Shown: positions 1 through 9,025, counted from the first letter of the stretch. The stretch is 64,000 nucleotides of DNA from Bradyrhizobium sp. NFR13 (GCF_900114605.1 NZ_FOTP01000001.1:868001-932000); one strand, 5' to 3'. Notes: generated by a model not told the origin, from the letters alone. Program-made: numbers and translations.

Positions 1-648
1 AATATGCGGCAGTTCTTCCATCGCCACGGCATGGATGCAGATATCACCGAGCAATTGCTCGGCCGCGGCCAGGAATATCTGAAGAAGACGGTGCCACTAC
101 CGGCAGCCTATCGCCGGCTGTCGGATGGCGACGATCTCGTGATCGGCACGCGCACCTTCCGCGTGCTCACCGGCGCCGGCCATTCACCGGATCAGGTGAT
201 GCTGTATTGCGAGGCCGACAAACTGTTCCTGTCAGCCGATCAGGTGCTGAGCAAGATCTCGCCCAATGTCAGCGTCTGGGCGCATGAGCCGGACGAGAAT
301 TCGCTCGGCTCCTATCTGCATTCGCTGCAGCGTCTCGCCGATACGCTGCCCGACGATGTACTCGTGCTCCCGGGTCACGGCGTACCGTTTCATGGCCTCA
401 AGATCCGCATCAAGCAGCTCGCGGACCATCACGAAGAGCGCTGCCAGATGATTGCCGCCGCATGCAAGGATGCCGGCAAGACCTCGGCCGAACTGGTGCC
501 GGTAGTGTTTCACAAGCATAAGCTCGATGCTCACCAGACCGGATTTGCCGCTGGCGAGTTGATCGCCCACGTCAATCACATGCTGGCGCAGAAGCGGCTG
601 ACCTCGACAATGGGTGCCGATGGCGTGTTGCGGTTCAAGGCGACATAA
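1..648 (+). CDS. MBL-fold metallo-hydrolase, 3' part (gene starts before the window)
   Basis: C-terminal part of a metallo-beta-lactamase-fold hydrolase of the glyoxalase II/LACTB2-like kind. The frame is open at the left edge, so the ATG at base 4 is probably internal. Visible metal-site motifs are GAGHSPDQ, SADQVL and LPGHGVPF, which match the later metal-binding motifs of the fold. The first motif, HxHxDH, is missing and must lie upstream. The last 70 or so residues look like the BLACT_WH winged-helix tail that follows the catalytic domain in LACTB2-type proteins. The substrate cannot be named from sequence. A 176-base gap separates it from hemA on the same strand. Confidence 0.85.
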   Translation, partial: NMRQFFHRHGMDADITEQLLGRGQEYLKKTVPLPAAYRRLSDGDDLVIGTRTFRVLTGAGHSPDQVMLYCEADKLFLSADQVLSKISPNVSVWAHEPDENSLGSYLHSLQRLADTLPDDVLVLPGHGVPFHGLKIRIKQLADHHEERCQMIAAACKDAGKTSAELVPVVFHKHKLDAHQTGFAAGELIAHVNHMLAQKRLTSTMGADGVLRFKAT

Positions 649-701
649 CCTGCGGTGAAGCGCCCGCAGCGCAGCAAAAATTCGTGAATGAGCTCAGGCT
701 G

Positions 702-715
702 TTGATGTACGTCAA
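702..715. promoter_or_regulatory. FixK/FNR-type box upstream of hemA
   Basis: The sequence TTGATGTACGTCAA is a perfect TTGA-N6-TCAA site, the consensus of FNR/FixK/FnrL regulators in alphaproteobacteria. It lies 110 bases before the hemA start codon. Oxygen-dependent control of hemA by such regulators is known in related purple bacteria and rhizobia; the assignment here is by motif and position only. Confidence 0.75.
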
Positions 716-727
716 AAGCCGGAGCAC

Positions 728-744
728 TTGGTCAAATTGACCAA
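728..744. promoter_or_regulatory. 17-bp perfect palindrome, candidate operator of hemA
   Basis: TTGGTCAA-A-TTGACCAA is a perfect inverted repeat of 8+1+8 bases, centred 27.5 bases after the centre of the FixK-type box. If that box sits at the usual -41.5 activating position, this palindrome would cover the -10 region and so could bind a repressor. The regulator is unknown. Confidence 0.5.
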
Positions 745-824
745 TTGCGCCTCGACAGTCAGGCTGGAAAAGCTCTAAAACGCACCTGACGCAGGGTTCA
801 GGTTCGGTTTTTGGGTCTTTTGCG

Positions 825-2054
825 ATGGATTACAGCAAGTTCTTCAGTGACGCACTCAATCGTTTGCATGACGAGCGCCGCTATCGCGTCTTCGCCGATC
901 TCGAGCGCATTGCCGGCCGGTTCCCGCATGCGGTCTGGCACACTCCGAATGGCCCGCGCAATGTCGTGATCTGGTGCTCCAACGACTATCTCGGCATGGG
1001 CCAGCACCCGAAAGTGGTCGGCGCCATGGTCGAAACCGCGACGCGCGTCGGCACCGGCGCCGGCGGTACCCGCAACATCGCGGGCACCCATCATCCGCTG
1101 GTGCAGCTCGAGGAAGAACTCGCCGACCTCCATGGCAAGCAGGCCGCCCTGCTGTTCACCTCTGGCTATGTCTCGAACCAGACCGGCATTTCGACGCTCG
1201 CCAAGCTGATGCCGAACTGCCTGATCCTGTCCGACGCGCTGAATCATAATTCGATGATCGAAGGCATCCGGCAGGCCGGCTGCGACCGCGTGGTGTTCCG
1301 CCATAACGACGTCGCGCATCTCGAAGAGCTACTGAAAGCCGCCGATCCCGCGCGGCCGAAGCTGATCGCCTGCGAGAGCCTGTATTCGATGGACGGCGAT
1401 GTCGCGCCGCTGGCTGCGATCTGTGATCTCGCCGAACGTTATGGCGCCATGACCTATGTGGATGAAGTCCATGCGGTCGGCATGTATGGCCCGCGCGGCG
1501 GTGGCATCGCGGAGCGCGATGGCGTGATGCATCGCATCGACGTGCTCGAAGGCACCCTCGCGAAAGCCTATGGCTGCCTCGGCGGCTATATCGCGGCGAG
1601 CAAGGACATTGTGGACGCCGTACGTTCCTATGCGCCGGGCTTTATCTTCACGACCGCACTGCCGCCCGCGATCTGCTCGGCCGCGACCGCGGCGATCAAG
1701 CATCTCAAGACCTCGACCTGGGAACGCGAACGCCATCAGGACCGCGCTGCGCGGCTGAAATCGGTACTGATTGCCGCCGGCATTCCGGTGATGTCCACCG
1801 ACACCCATATCGTGCCGGTGTTCGTCGGCGATGCCGAACTCTGTAAGAAGGCCAGCGACCTGCTGCTCGAGGATCACGGCATCTATATCCAGCCGATCAA
1901 TTATCCGACCGTCCCCAAGGGCGGCGAGCGCCTGCGCATCACACCATCGCCCTATCACGACGACGTGCTGATCGATCACCTCGCAGAATCGCTGCTGCAG
2001 GTGTGGGATGAACTCGGCCTGCCGCTGCGCACCAAGGCGCTGGCAGCGGAGTAG
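825..2054 (+). CDS. hemA: 5-aminolevulinate synthase
   Basis: PLP-dependent condensation of glycine with succinyl-CoA to 5-aminolevulinate, the first step of haem and bacteriochlorophyll synthesis by the Shemin (C4) pathway used by alphaproteobacteria. The 409-aa length is usual. Recognisable segments are the glycine-rich [18 protein letters not shown], the cofactor-pocket VDEVHAVG, and [15 protein letters not shown], in which Lys247 should form the PLP Schiff base. No strong Shine-Dalgarno is visible before the ATG, but the N-terminus [15 protein letters not shown] matches the family start. An FNR-type box and a second palindrome lie upstream, suggesting oxygen control plus another input. 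Identification is secure. Confidence 0.97.
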   Translation: MDYSKFFSDALNRLHDERRYRVFADLERIAGRFPHAVWHTPNGPRNVVIWCSNDYLGMGQHPKVVGAMVETATRVGTGAGGTRNIAGTHHPLVQLEEELADLHGKQAALLFTSGYVSNQTGISTLAKLMPNCLILSDALNHNSMIEGIRQAGCDRVVFRHNDVAHLEELLKAADPARPKLIACESLYSMDGDVAPLAAICDLAERYGAMTYVDEVHAVGMYGPRGGGIAERDGVMHRIDVLEGTLAKAYGCLGGYIAASKDIVDAVRSYAPGFIFTTALPPAICSAATAAIKHLKTSTWERERHQDRAARLKSVLIAAGIPVMSTDTHIVPVFVGDAELCKKASDLLLEDHGIYIQPINYPTVPKGGERLRITPSPYHDDVLIDHLAESLLQVWDELGLPLRTKALAAE

Positions 2055-2071
2055 CTCACACCACCGACAAC

Positions 2072-2186
2072 CAAAACTCGCCATGGCCGGGCTTGTCCCG
2101 GCCATCCACGTCTTTAGGGTGTCGAAGACGGTACCCGGCACATCTAGCGAAGCTCGCTTCGCGCTGGCCGGGCATGACGAGTTTTG
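2072..2186. repeat. palindromic intergenic repeat (REP/BIME-like)
   Basis: Outer arms CAAAACTCG and CGAGTTTTG enclose two internal hairpins: GGCCGGG-CTTGT-CCCGGCC near 2085-2103 and GCGAAG-CTCG-CTTCGC near 2146-2161. It fills the gap between hemA and the next gene. The 'GGCCGGGCATGACGAG' ends are typical of intergenic repeats in Bradyrhizobium-like genomes; that statement is from memory, not a search. Confidence 0.6.
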
Positions 2187-2227
2187 ACTACGCGCATCTT
2201 CCCGGTGCCAGCCCAAGGACTTCTTAA

Positions 2228-2557
2228 GTGGACATCATCTGGAAAGGCATTCTCGGCGGCCTGCTCACTGCCCTGATTGCCTGGTTGTCCAAACGGGGTA
2301 ATACGCTGCCCGGCATCCTGCCACTGTTCCCGACCTTTGCGATCATTGCGCTCCTCATCGTCGGCGCAAAAGGCGACAGTGCGGGCTTCCGGGAAGCCTG
2401 CATGGCCGGCGCGAAGACCATTCCGGCCTATCTCGCTTTTCTCGGCATCTGCTATCTCGCGATCGGCACGTTCGATTACCGCCTCGCTTTGCTGGCCGGC
2501 GTGACCGCGTGGCTATTCATTATCCTGATCGCCTTTTTCGGCCCGCGCTGGATTTAA
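2228..2557 (+). CDS. GlpM-like small inner-membrane protein
   Basis: 109 aa with four predicted membrane spans and a short charged loop. The early segment KGILGGLLTALIAWLSKRGN, followed by LPLFPTFAIIALLIVGAKG, fits the GlpM family, whose Pseudomonas aeruginosa member is about the same length and influences alginate production. Biochemical function is unknown. Translation appears to start at GTG 2228, which gives the family's usual N-terminus. It stands alone between hemA and the sensor kinase, preceded by a palindromic repeat, so cotranscription with hemA is doubtful. Confidence 0.7.
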   Translation: MDIIWKGILGGLLTALIAWLSKRGNTLPGILPLFPTFAIIALLIVGAKGDSAGFREACMAGAKTIPAYLAFLGICYLAIGTFDYRLALLAGVTAWLFIILIAFFGPRWI

Positions 2558-2670
2558 CGACGATCCGGCATTCCCGGGCGTCCGGCCAAATCCCTGTCGC
2601 CTGCACCAGCGCAACCGGCTAGATTTTCGCCTGACGGACGGGCATCAGCCCGCCAAAGGGAGCACGCACG

Positions 2671-5600
2671 ATGCTGCACGACTGGGGCGTGATTGTTGCC
2701 GCCCTCTGCTACATCGGATTTCTGTTCTGCGTCGCCAGCTATGGCGATCGGATCGGGCTGTTCCAGAGCGGCCGCGCCAAGGCCGTCATCTATCCGCTCT
2801 CGCTGGCGATCTATTGCACGTCCTGGACGTTCTTCGGCTCGGTCGGCGTGGCCAGCCGGACCAGTGTGGATTTCCTCGCGATCTATGTCGGCCCGATCCT
2901 GTTCTTCGCCTTCTTCTCGCCCGTGCTGCGGCGTGTGATCCATCTCGCCAAGACCCAGAACATCACCTCGATCGCCGACTTCATCGCCGCGCGTTACGGC
3001 AAGAGCCAGGCCGTCGCCGCCACCGTCGCCGTGATCGCCATCATCGGCTCGGTTCCGTACATTGCGTTGCAGCTGAAAGCCGTGGCGTCGTCGCTGGAAA
3101 CCATCCTCGGCGAAGACAAGGCCATTGCCGGCGTTCCCATCGTCGGCGACATGGCACTGGTCGTGACTCTCGCCATGGCGATGTTCGCCGTGCTGTTCGG
3201 TACAAGGCAGACCAATGCGACCGAGCATCAGCATGGCTTGATGCTCGCCGTAGCTACCGAATCTATCGTCAAACTGGTGGTGTTCATCATCGCCGGCGCC
3301 TTCGTGACATTCTGGATGTTCGACCCCTCGGAGCTGGTCGAGCGCGCGATGAAGACACCGGAGGCGATGCGCGCCATCACCTATGTGCCGTCGTTCGGCA
3401 ATTTCCTCACGATGGTGCTGCTGTCGTTCTGCGCCATCATGCTGCTGCCCCGACAGTTCCACGTCAGCGTCGTCGAGAATTCCAACGACTCCGAAGTAAG
3501 CCGTGCGCGCTGGCTGTTTCCCACCTATCTGATCGCCATCAACCTGTTCGTCATTCCGATCGCGCTGGCGGGCCTCGTGACCTTTCCGTTCGGCGCCGTC
3601 GACAGCGACATGTATGTGCTGGCGTTGCCGATCGAAGCCGGGTCCAACGCGCTCAGCATGGCGGTGTTCATCGGCGGCTTGTCGGCGGCCACCGCGATGG
3701 TGATCGTCGAATGCGTTGCGTTGGCCATCATGGTGTCCAACGATATCGTGTTGCCACTGGTCTTGCGGCGCGGGCCGCAGACGCAGCATGAGCAGACCGA
3801 CTTCGGCAACTTCCTGCTCAAGGCAAGGCGGTTTTCGATCTTCGCCATCATGGTGATGGCCTATTTCTATTTCCGTGCGCTCGGCAATACGCAACTGGCC
3901 GCCATCGGCCTGCTGTCATTTGCGGCCATCGCGCAACTCGCTCCAGCTTTCTTTGGCGGGTTGATATGGCGGCGCGCGACGGCCCGTGGCGCCATGGGCG
4001 GCATGGTGGTCGGCTTCATCGTCTGGGCCTATACGCTGTTCATCCCGAGCTTCCTTGAAGGCAGTACCGCGGGCGTTCTGTTCCTTCAGCACGGCCCCTT
4101 CGGTATCGACGCGTTGCGGCCGCAGGACCTGCTTGGCACCGAACTGCCGCCGCTCCTGCACGGCACTCTGTGGAGTCTGTCGCTCAATATCCTGACCTAT
4201 ATCGTGCTCTCGCTGATGCGGGCGCCATCGTCGATCGAACGGCTGCAGGCCGACGTCTTCGTACCGAACACGCTGGCGCCGATCACACCCGCATTCCGGC
4301 GCTGGCGGACCACGGTGACCGTGCAGGATATCCTCAGCACCGTGACCCAATATCTCGGCCCGGACCGCGCACGCGAATCCTTCGATGCTTTCGCCACGCG
4401 TCGCCGTGTCGATCTCGATCCGGCCGCACCTGCGGATTTCGAACTGCTGCAGCACGCAGAATATCTGATTGCCTCATCGATCGGCGCGGCCTCGTCCCGC
4501 ATGGTGATGTCACTGCTGCTGCGCAAGCGCACGGTGTCGGCCAAGGCGGCGCTTAAGCTGCTCGACGATTCCCATGCGGCGCTACATTTCAATCGCGAGA
4601 TCCTGCAGACTGCGCTCAATCACGTCCGCCAGGGCATCGCCGTCTTTAACCCCGACCTGCAGCTCATCGTCTCCAACCGGCAGTTCGGCGAACTGCTCGG
4701 CCTCCCACCGCAGATCGTACAGATCGGCATCCCGTTGCGCGAGATTCTGGAATTCATCGGCCTCCAGAGCGCGTCGCCCTATGGCGACAACGAAACGCTG
4801 ATGCAGGCGCGGCTGGCTGCCTATACGACTGAGGGCGAGCCTTATCTGGAACGTCTTCAGGACCGCCAGATCGTCATCGAAGTGCGTACCAACAAGATGC
4901 CCGATGGCGGGCTCGTGCTCACCTTCTCCGACGTCACGCCCAGCTTCGAGGCAGCAGAAGCGCTGGAGCGCGCCAATGCGACTCTGGAAAAACGCGTCCG
5001 CGACCGCACCGAGGAACTGACGCGACTGAATTCCGAACTGGCGCTCGCCAAGAGCACCGCGGAAGATGCCAACATCTCCAAGACCCGCTTTCTGGCCGCC
5101 GCCAGCCACGACATTCTGCAGCCGCTCAATGCCGCACGTCTCTATGTCACCAGCCTGGTCGAACGAAAGAGCGGCGGCGAGGATGCACGGCTGGTCGAGA
5201 ATATCGACGACTCGCTGGAAGCCATCGAGGAGATCCTCGGCGCGTTGCTCGACATTTCACGCCTGGATGCAGGCGCCATGAGCCCCGCAATTTCGAGCTT
5301 CCGCATCGGCGACTTGATGCGCTCGCTCGAGATCGAATATGCACCGATCGCGCGCGCCCGCGGCGTGAAGCTCACATTCGTGCCGTGCTCACTGCCCGTG
5401 GAATCCGATCGCCTGATGCTGCGGCGTCTGCTGCAGAACCTGATCTCGAACGCTATCAAATACACGCCGCATGGCCGCGTACTGGTCGGCTGTCGGCGCC
5501 GCGGCAAGGCCCTGCAGATCGGCATCTACGACACCGGCGTCGGGATTCCGATTCTCAAGCGCGGCGAGATCTTCAAGGAATTTCACCGGCTCGAACAAGG

Positions 5601-6189
5601 CGCTCGGATCGCGCGTGGCCTCGGGCTCGGCCTGTCGATCGTCAAGCGTCTCGCGCATGTACTCAATCACGGCATCGCGCTGGATTCCAATCGCAGCGGC
5701 GGCTCGTTCTTCTCGGTGACGGTGCCGGTGGCCAAGGCGATCAATCACACCGCCGCGGTCACGTCAGCAACGCCGCTGTCGAAGTCACCGATGTCGGGCA
5801 CGCTCGTTGTCTGTATCGAGAACGACATGGCGATTCTCGACGGCATGAAGACGCTGCTGCAGGCCTGGGGAGCCGAGGTCGTCGCAGTCGCCGATCCGGA
5901 AGCCGCGATGAACGCGATTGCCGAAATCCAGGCCTCGGGCCGACGCCTCACGGGCTTGCTAGTCGATTACCATCTCGACCGCGGCAACGGCGTCGCCGCG
6001 ATCAGGGAAATCCGCACCCGCTTCGGCAAGGAAATCCCGGCCATCCTGATCACCGCCGACCGCAGCCCGCATGTGCAGTCCGCCGCGCGGCAGGACAAGA
6101 TCGCGGTGCTGAACAAGCCGGTGAAGCCGGCGTCGCTGCGCGCCCTGCTCGGGCAATGGCGCACGCAGCAGATGATCGCGGCGGAATAG
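2671..6189 (+). CDS. hybrid sensor histidine kinase with Na+/solute symporter-like domain (CrbS/MxtR type)
   Basis: 1172-aa membrane kinase. Residues 1 to about 510 form a sodium:solute symporter (SSS) domain with about 13 spans. A PAS domain follows at about 640-745, then a coiled coil, HisKA with the phospho-acceptor in AASHDILQPLNAARL (His813), an HATPase domain with NLISNAIKYTPHG and glycine boxes (about 900-1025), and a C-terminal receiver with Asp1099 in LLVDYHLDRG. This is the architecture of CrbS/MxtR kinases that control acetate use (acs) in gammaproteobacteria together with a LuxR-type partner. The convergent gene ending at 6195 encodes just such a partner. The sensed ligand is not shown by sequence. 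Confidence 0.9.
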   Translation: MLHDWGVIVAALCYIGFLFCVASYGDRIGLFQSGRAKAVIYPLSLAIYCTSWTFFGSVGVASRTSVDFLAIYVGPILFFAFFSPVLRRVIHLAKTQNITSIADFIAARYGKSQAVAATVAVIAIIGSVPYIALQLKAVASSLETILGEDKAIAGVPIVGDMALVVTLAMAMFAVLFGTRQTNATEHQHGLMLAVATESIVKLVVFIIAGAFVTFWMFDPSELVERAMKTPEAMRAITYVPSFGNFLTMVLLSFCAIMLLPRQFHVSVVENSNDSEVSRARWLFPTYLIAINLFVIPIALAGLVTFPFGAVDSDMYVLALPIEAGSNALSMAVFIGGLSAATAMVIVECVALAIMVSNDIVLPLVLRRGPQTQHEQTDFGNFLLKARRFSIFAIMVMAYFYFRALGNTQLAAIGLLSFAAIAQLAPAFFGGLIWRRATARGAMGGMVVGFIVWAYTLFIPSFLEGSTAGVLFLQHGPFGIDALRPQDLLGTELPPLLHGTLWSLSLNILTYIVLSLMRAPSSIERLQADVFVPNTLAPITPAFRRWRTTVTVQDILSTVTQYLGPDRARESFDAFATRRRVDLDPAAPADFELLQHAEYLIASSIGAASSRMVMSLLLRKRTVSAKAALKLLDDSHAALHFNREILQTALNHVRQGIAVFNPDLQLIVSNRQFGELLGLPPQIVQIGIPLREILEFIGLQSASPYGDNETLMQARLAAYTTEGEPYLERLQDRQIVIEVRTNKMPDGGLVLTFSDVTPSFEAAEALERANATLEKRVRDRTEELTRLNSELALAKSTAEDANISKTRFLAAASHDILQPLNAARLYVTSLVERKSGGEDARLVENIDDSLEAIEEILGALLDISRLDAGAMSPAISSFRIGDLMRSLEIEYAPIARARGVKLTFVPCSLPVESDRLMLRRLLQNLISNAIKYTPHGRVLVGCRRRGKALQIGIYDTGVGIPILKRGEIFKEFHRLEQGARIARGLGLGLSIVKRLAHVLNHGIALDSNRSGGSFFSVTVPVAKAINHTAAVTSATPLSKSPMSGTLVVCIENDMAILDGMKTLLQAWGAEVVAVADPEAAMNAIAEIQASGRRLTGLLVDYHLDRGNGVAAIREIRTRFGKEIPAILITADRSPHVQSAARQDKIAVLNKPVKPASLRALLGQWRTQQMIAAE

Positions 6190-6194
6190 CCTGA

Positions 6195-6872
6195 TTATTG
6201 CGGCGTCTGTTCGCCCTGACGCCACTGGCCGCCAGCGATCTTCGCGGCAGCGATGACAGCCTGCGTGCGGCTCTCGACACCGAGCTTCTGCAGGATCGCC
6301 GAGACATGCGCCTTGATGGTCGCCTCGGACACACCGAGCTCATAGGCAATCTGCTTGTTGAGGAGCCCTTCCGACAGCATCATCAGCACGCGGACTTGCT
6401 GCGGCGTCAGCGTCACCAGCCGATCGCGCAGCTTGCTCATTTCCGGATCGGCTGCTGCGGACATGTCCACATCCGGTGGAACCCAGACGTCGCCATCCAT
6501 CACGCGCAGGATGGCGTCGCGCAGCGTATCGACGCCGAACCGCTTCGGAATGAAGCCTGACGCGCCGAAGTCGAGCGATTGGCGGATCGTACCGACATCA
6601 TCGCTGGCGGAAACGATGACCACCGGAATCGCGGGATACTGTGCCCGGAGGTAAATCAGTCCCGAGAAGCCGCTGATCCCCGGCATCGACAGATCGAGCA
6701 GGATCAGATCGACGTCGGAATCCTGTTCCAGCAGCTTGGTCAGATCCTCGAACGTGCCGGCTTCATCAACCGTGGTCGTCGGCAGCACAGTGCTGACCGC
6801 CTGCCGCAATGCACCGCGGAAGAGTGGATGATCGTCAGCAATAATGAGGCGCGAGGGAGCGATAACGGTCAT
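6195..6872 (-). CDS. NarL/LuxR-family response regulator (CrbR/ErdR-like)
   Basis: 225 aa: N-terminal receiver with acidic residues IADDHPLF and phospho-acceptor Asp60 in LILLDLSMPG, and a C-terminal LuxR-type helix-turn-helix (about 155-210) containing LTPQQVRVLMMLSEGLLNKQIAYELG and SEATIKAHVSAIL. It should be phosphorylated by the neighbouring SSS-type kinase, whose gene it meets tail to tail with 5 bases between stops. The start chosen is ATG 6872 (MTVIAPSRLIIADDH); an in-frame start further up would add 40 residues foreign to the family. Homologous regulators activate acetyl-CoA synthetase and acetate-uptake genes; the targets here are an inference. Confidence 0.9.
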   Translation of the reverse strand: MTVIAPSRLIIADDHPLFRGALRQAVSTVLPTTTVDEAGTFEDLTKLLEQDSDVDLILLDLSMPGISGFSGLIYLRAQYPAIPVVIVSASDDVGTIRQSLDFGASGFIPKRFGVDTLRDAILRVMDGDVWVPPDVDMSAAADPEMSKLRDRLVTLTPQQVRVLMMLSEGLLNKQIAYELGVSEATIKAHVSAILQKLGVESRTQAVIAAAKIAGGQWRQGEQTPQ

Positions 6873-7235
6873 CAAAATCCATGCAAAAATCTTGCGGCAA
6901 ACCAGCGACCGCGTTGAGACGACGCGCAAAAGCGCATTTCGCCACAAGTGTCCCCCGCGCGACAACGTCTTGCAAGCGTCCAATGCTGCCACGCGGTAAA
7001 TTGGTGAACGGACCCCATTGTGCGCCGCAATATTTCACGTGCACGCATATGTCCCGAATGGCTGCGGCGTCTGCGCGCAGCCCCCTTGCGAAGGGCCTAA
7101 AGTCGTATTGGGTCGCATTTCCCCGCGATGCTACCTTTCGCATCGAAGTTCTCTGCAATGAGCCGACAGAAGTTCGGCGCAGCGAGCGAGAATCCAAGAA
7201 CGAAGTTGGCAACATATTTGGGGAGCGATTCAAAC
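6873..7235. other. divergent control region between response regulator and MFS gene
   Basis: 363 bases with no convincing gene. It holds the promoters of two divergent genes. The clearest structure is a pair of direct repeats on the MFS side, TCGTATT (7103-7109) and TCGCATT (7113-7119), ten bases apart, with a third related TCGCATC at 7138-7144. I see no clear -35/-10 pair. Confidence 0.5.
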
Positions 7236-8924
7236 ATGTCCACCATGGCAGCAACATCCGCGAAGTCCGCGGGGATGACGAAGGACGAACGTTTCGTCAT
7301 CTTCGCCTCCTCGCTCGGCACTGTTTTCGAATGGTATGACTTCTATCTGTTCGGCTCGCTGGCCGGTATCATCGGCGCGCAATTCTTCGGCGTGATCGAT
7401 CCCGCCACCAAGGCACCGATGTTCAACCAGGCCACGCGCGACATCTTCGCGCTGCTGGCCTTCGCCGCGGGCTTTATCGTTCGTCCGTTTGGCGCCATCG
7501 TGTTCGGACGCGTCGGCGACATCGTCGGCCGCAAATACACCTTCCTCGTCACCATCCTCATCATGGGTCTGTCGACCTTCATCGTCGGCATTCTGCCCAA
7601 TGCGGCGACCATCGGCATCGCAGCTCCGATCATCCTGATCGGCCTGCGCCTGCTGCAGGGTCTGGCGCTGGGCGGCGAATATGGTGGTGCAGCGACTTAC
7701 GTGGCGGAGCATTCGCCGCCCGGAAAACGCGGCTACTACACATCGTTCATTCAGACCACGGCTACACTCGGCCTGTTCCTGTCGCTGCTCGTGATCCTGT
7801 TCACGCGGTCGGCGCTGGGCGAGGGCGAATTCGCTGCCTGGGGCTGGCGCATTCCGTTCCTGGTCTCGGTGGTTCTGCTCGGCATCTCGGTCTGGATCCG
7901 TCTGCGCTTGAATGAATCGCCCGTGTTCCAGAAGATGAAGGACGAAGGCAAGGGCTCCAAGGCTCCGCTGACCGAAGCCTTCGGCAACTGGAGCAACGCC
8001 AAGATCGTGCTGATCGCACTGTTCGGCGGCGTGATGGGCCAGGGCGTGGTCTGGTACACCGGCCAGTTCTACGCGTTGTTCTTCATGCAATCGATCCTCA
8101 AGGTCGACGGCTACACCGCAAACCTCCTGATCGCATGGTCGCTGCTGCTCGGTACTGGCTTCTTCATCTTCTGGGGCGCCCTGTCCGACAAGATCGGCCG
8201 CAAGCCGATCATTCTGGCAGGCTGCCTGATCGCAGCACTGACCTTCTTCCCGATCTTCCGGATGATCACCACCAACGCCAACCCGACGTTGGAAAAGGCG
8301 ATCGAGTCCGTGAAGGTGGAAGTCGTTTCAGATCCTGCGCTGTGCGGCGATCTGTTCAACCCGGTCGGCACCCGCGTGTTCTCCACGCCTTGCGACACGG
8401 CCCGCGCCTATCTCGCTTCGTCGTCGGTCAAGTACTCGACCTCCTACGGTGCAGCGGGCTCGGGTGTGAAGGTCGTTGTCAACGGCAAGGACGTGCCCTA
8501 CACCGCGGCTGCAGCGTCGAACCCACAGGTTCTCGCAGCGGTTCAGGCGGCGGGCTATCCCAAGGCGGGCGACGCGCAGATCGTGAAGATGGCGCATCCG
8601 TTCGATATCTTCCGTCCGCAGGTCGCGGCGGTGATCGGACTGCTGTTCATCCTGGTGCTGTTCGTGACCATGGTCTACGGGCCGATCGCGGCAATGCTGG
8701 TCGAACTGTTCCCGACCAAGATCCGCTACACCTCGATGTCGCTGCCCTACCACATCGGCAACGGCTGGTTCGGCGGACTTCTCCCGGCGACCGCCTTCGC
8801 CATCGTGGCCTCGACCGGCGATATCTATGCCGGTCTGTGGTACCCGATCATCTTCGCGGCGATCACCGTGGTCATCGGCTTCTTCTTCCTGCCGGAGACC
8901 AAGGACGTCGATATCGGCGCCTAA
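7236..8924 (+). CDS. MFS transporter, metabolite:H+ symporter (MHS) type with large loop insertion
   Basis: 562 aa, MFS family. Family marks include FEWYDFYLFGSLAG in TM1, GRVGDIVGRKY in the TM2-TM3 loop and GALSDKIGRKPII in the second half. The MHS subfamily imports carboxylates, betaine or shikimate with protons. Unusual is an approximately 110-residue hydrophilic segment (about 345-453) between TM8 and TM9, with two cysteines near 370 and 386, where most MHS members have a short loop. Start at ATG 7236 is preceded by GGGGAGCG. It is divergent from the CrbR-like regulator, so a short-chain acid substrate is plausible but unproved. Confidence 0.88.
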   Translation: MSTMAATSAKSAGMTKDERFVIFASSLGTVFEWYDFYLFGSLAGIIGAQFFGVIDPATKAPMFNQATRDIFALLAFAAGFIVRPFGAIVFGRVGDIVGRKYTFLVTILIMGLSTFIVGILPNAATIGIAAPIILIGLRLLQGLALGGEYGGAATYVAEHSPPGKRGYYTSFIQTTATLGLFLSLLVILFTRSALGEGEFAAWGWRIPFLVSVVLLGISVWIRLRLNESPVFQKMKDEGKGSKAPLTEAFGNWSNAKIVLIALFGGVMGQGVVWYTGQFYALFFMQSILKVDGYTANLLIAWSLLLGTGFFIFWGALSDKIGRKPIILAGCLIAALTFFPIFRMITTNANPTLEKAIESVKVEVVSDPALCGDLFNPVGTRVFSTPCDTARAYLASSSVKYSTSYGAAGSGVKVVVNGKDVPYTAAAASNPQVLAAVQAAGYPKAGDAQIVKMAHPFDIFRPQVAAVIGLLFILVLFVTMVYGPIAAMLVELFPTKIRYTSMSLPYHIGNGWFGGLLPATAFAIVASTGDIYAGLWYPIIFAAITVVIGFFFLPETKDVDIGA

Positions 8925-8933
8925 TTCCGCAAA

Positions 8934-8955
8934 GCCGGCAGCCCGAGCTGCCGGC
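8934..8955 (+). terminator. stem-loop after the MFS gene
   Basis: Nine-base stem GCCGGCAGC / GCTGCCGGC with a 4-base loop, ten bases after the MFS stop. There is no T-run directly after it; a true terminator follows about 20 bases later. Confidence 0.45.
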
Positions 8956-8975
8956 TTACGCGACGACAACAAACC

Positions 8976-9004
8976 GGCCGCGGAGCAATCCGCGGCCTTT
9001 TTTT
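8976..9004 (+). terminator. rho-independent terminator of the MFS gene
   Basis: Stem GGCCGCGGA / TCCGCGGCC with a GCAA loop followed by seven T residues. It ends the MFS transcript before the convergent yjbQ gene. Confidence 0.9.
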
Positions 9005-9025
9005 GTTTCAGCAGATCTGCTAGCG

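Noticed and set aside
2554-3894. 446-aa open frame on the minus strand opposite the sensor kinase
   Set aside because: Antisense shadow; highly His/Asp/Gly/Arg-rich composition without hydrophobic core, whereas the plus frame encodes a clear SSS domain.
6873-6992. Longer N-terminus for the CrbR-like regulator
   Set aside because: The 40 extra residues do not resemble a receiver domain and lack a ribosome site.
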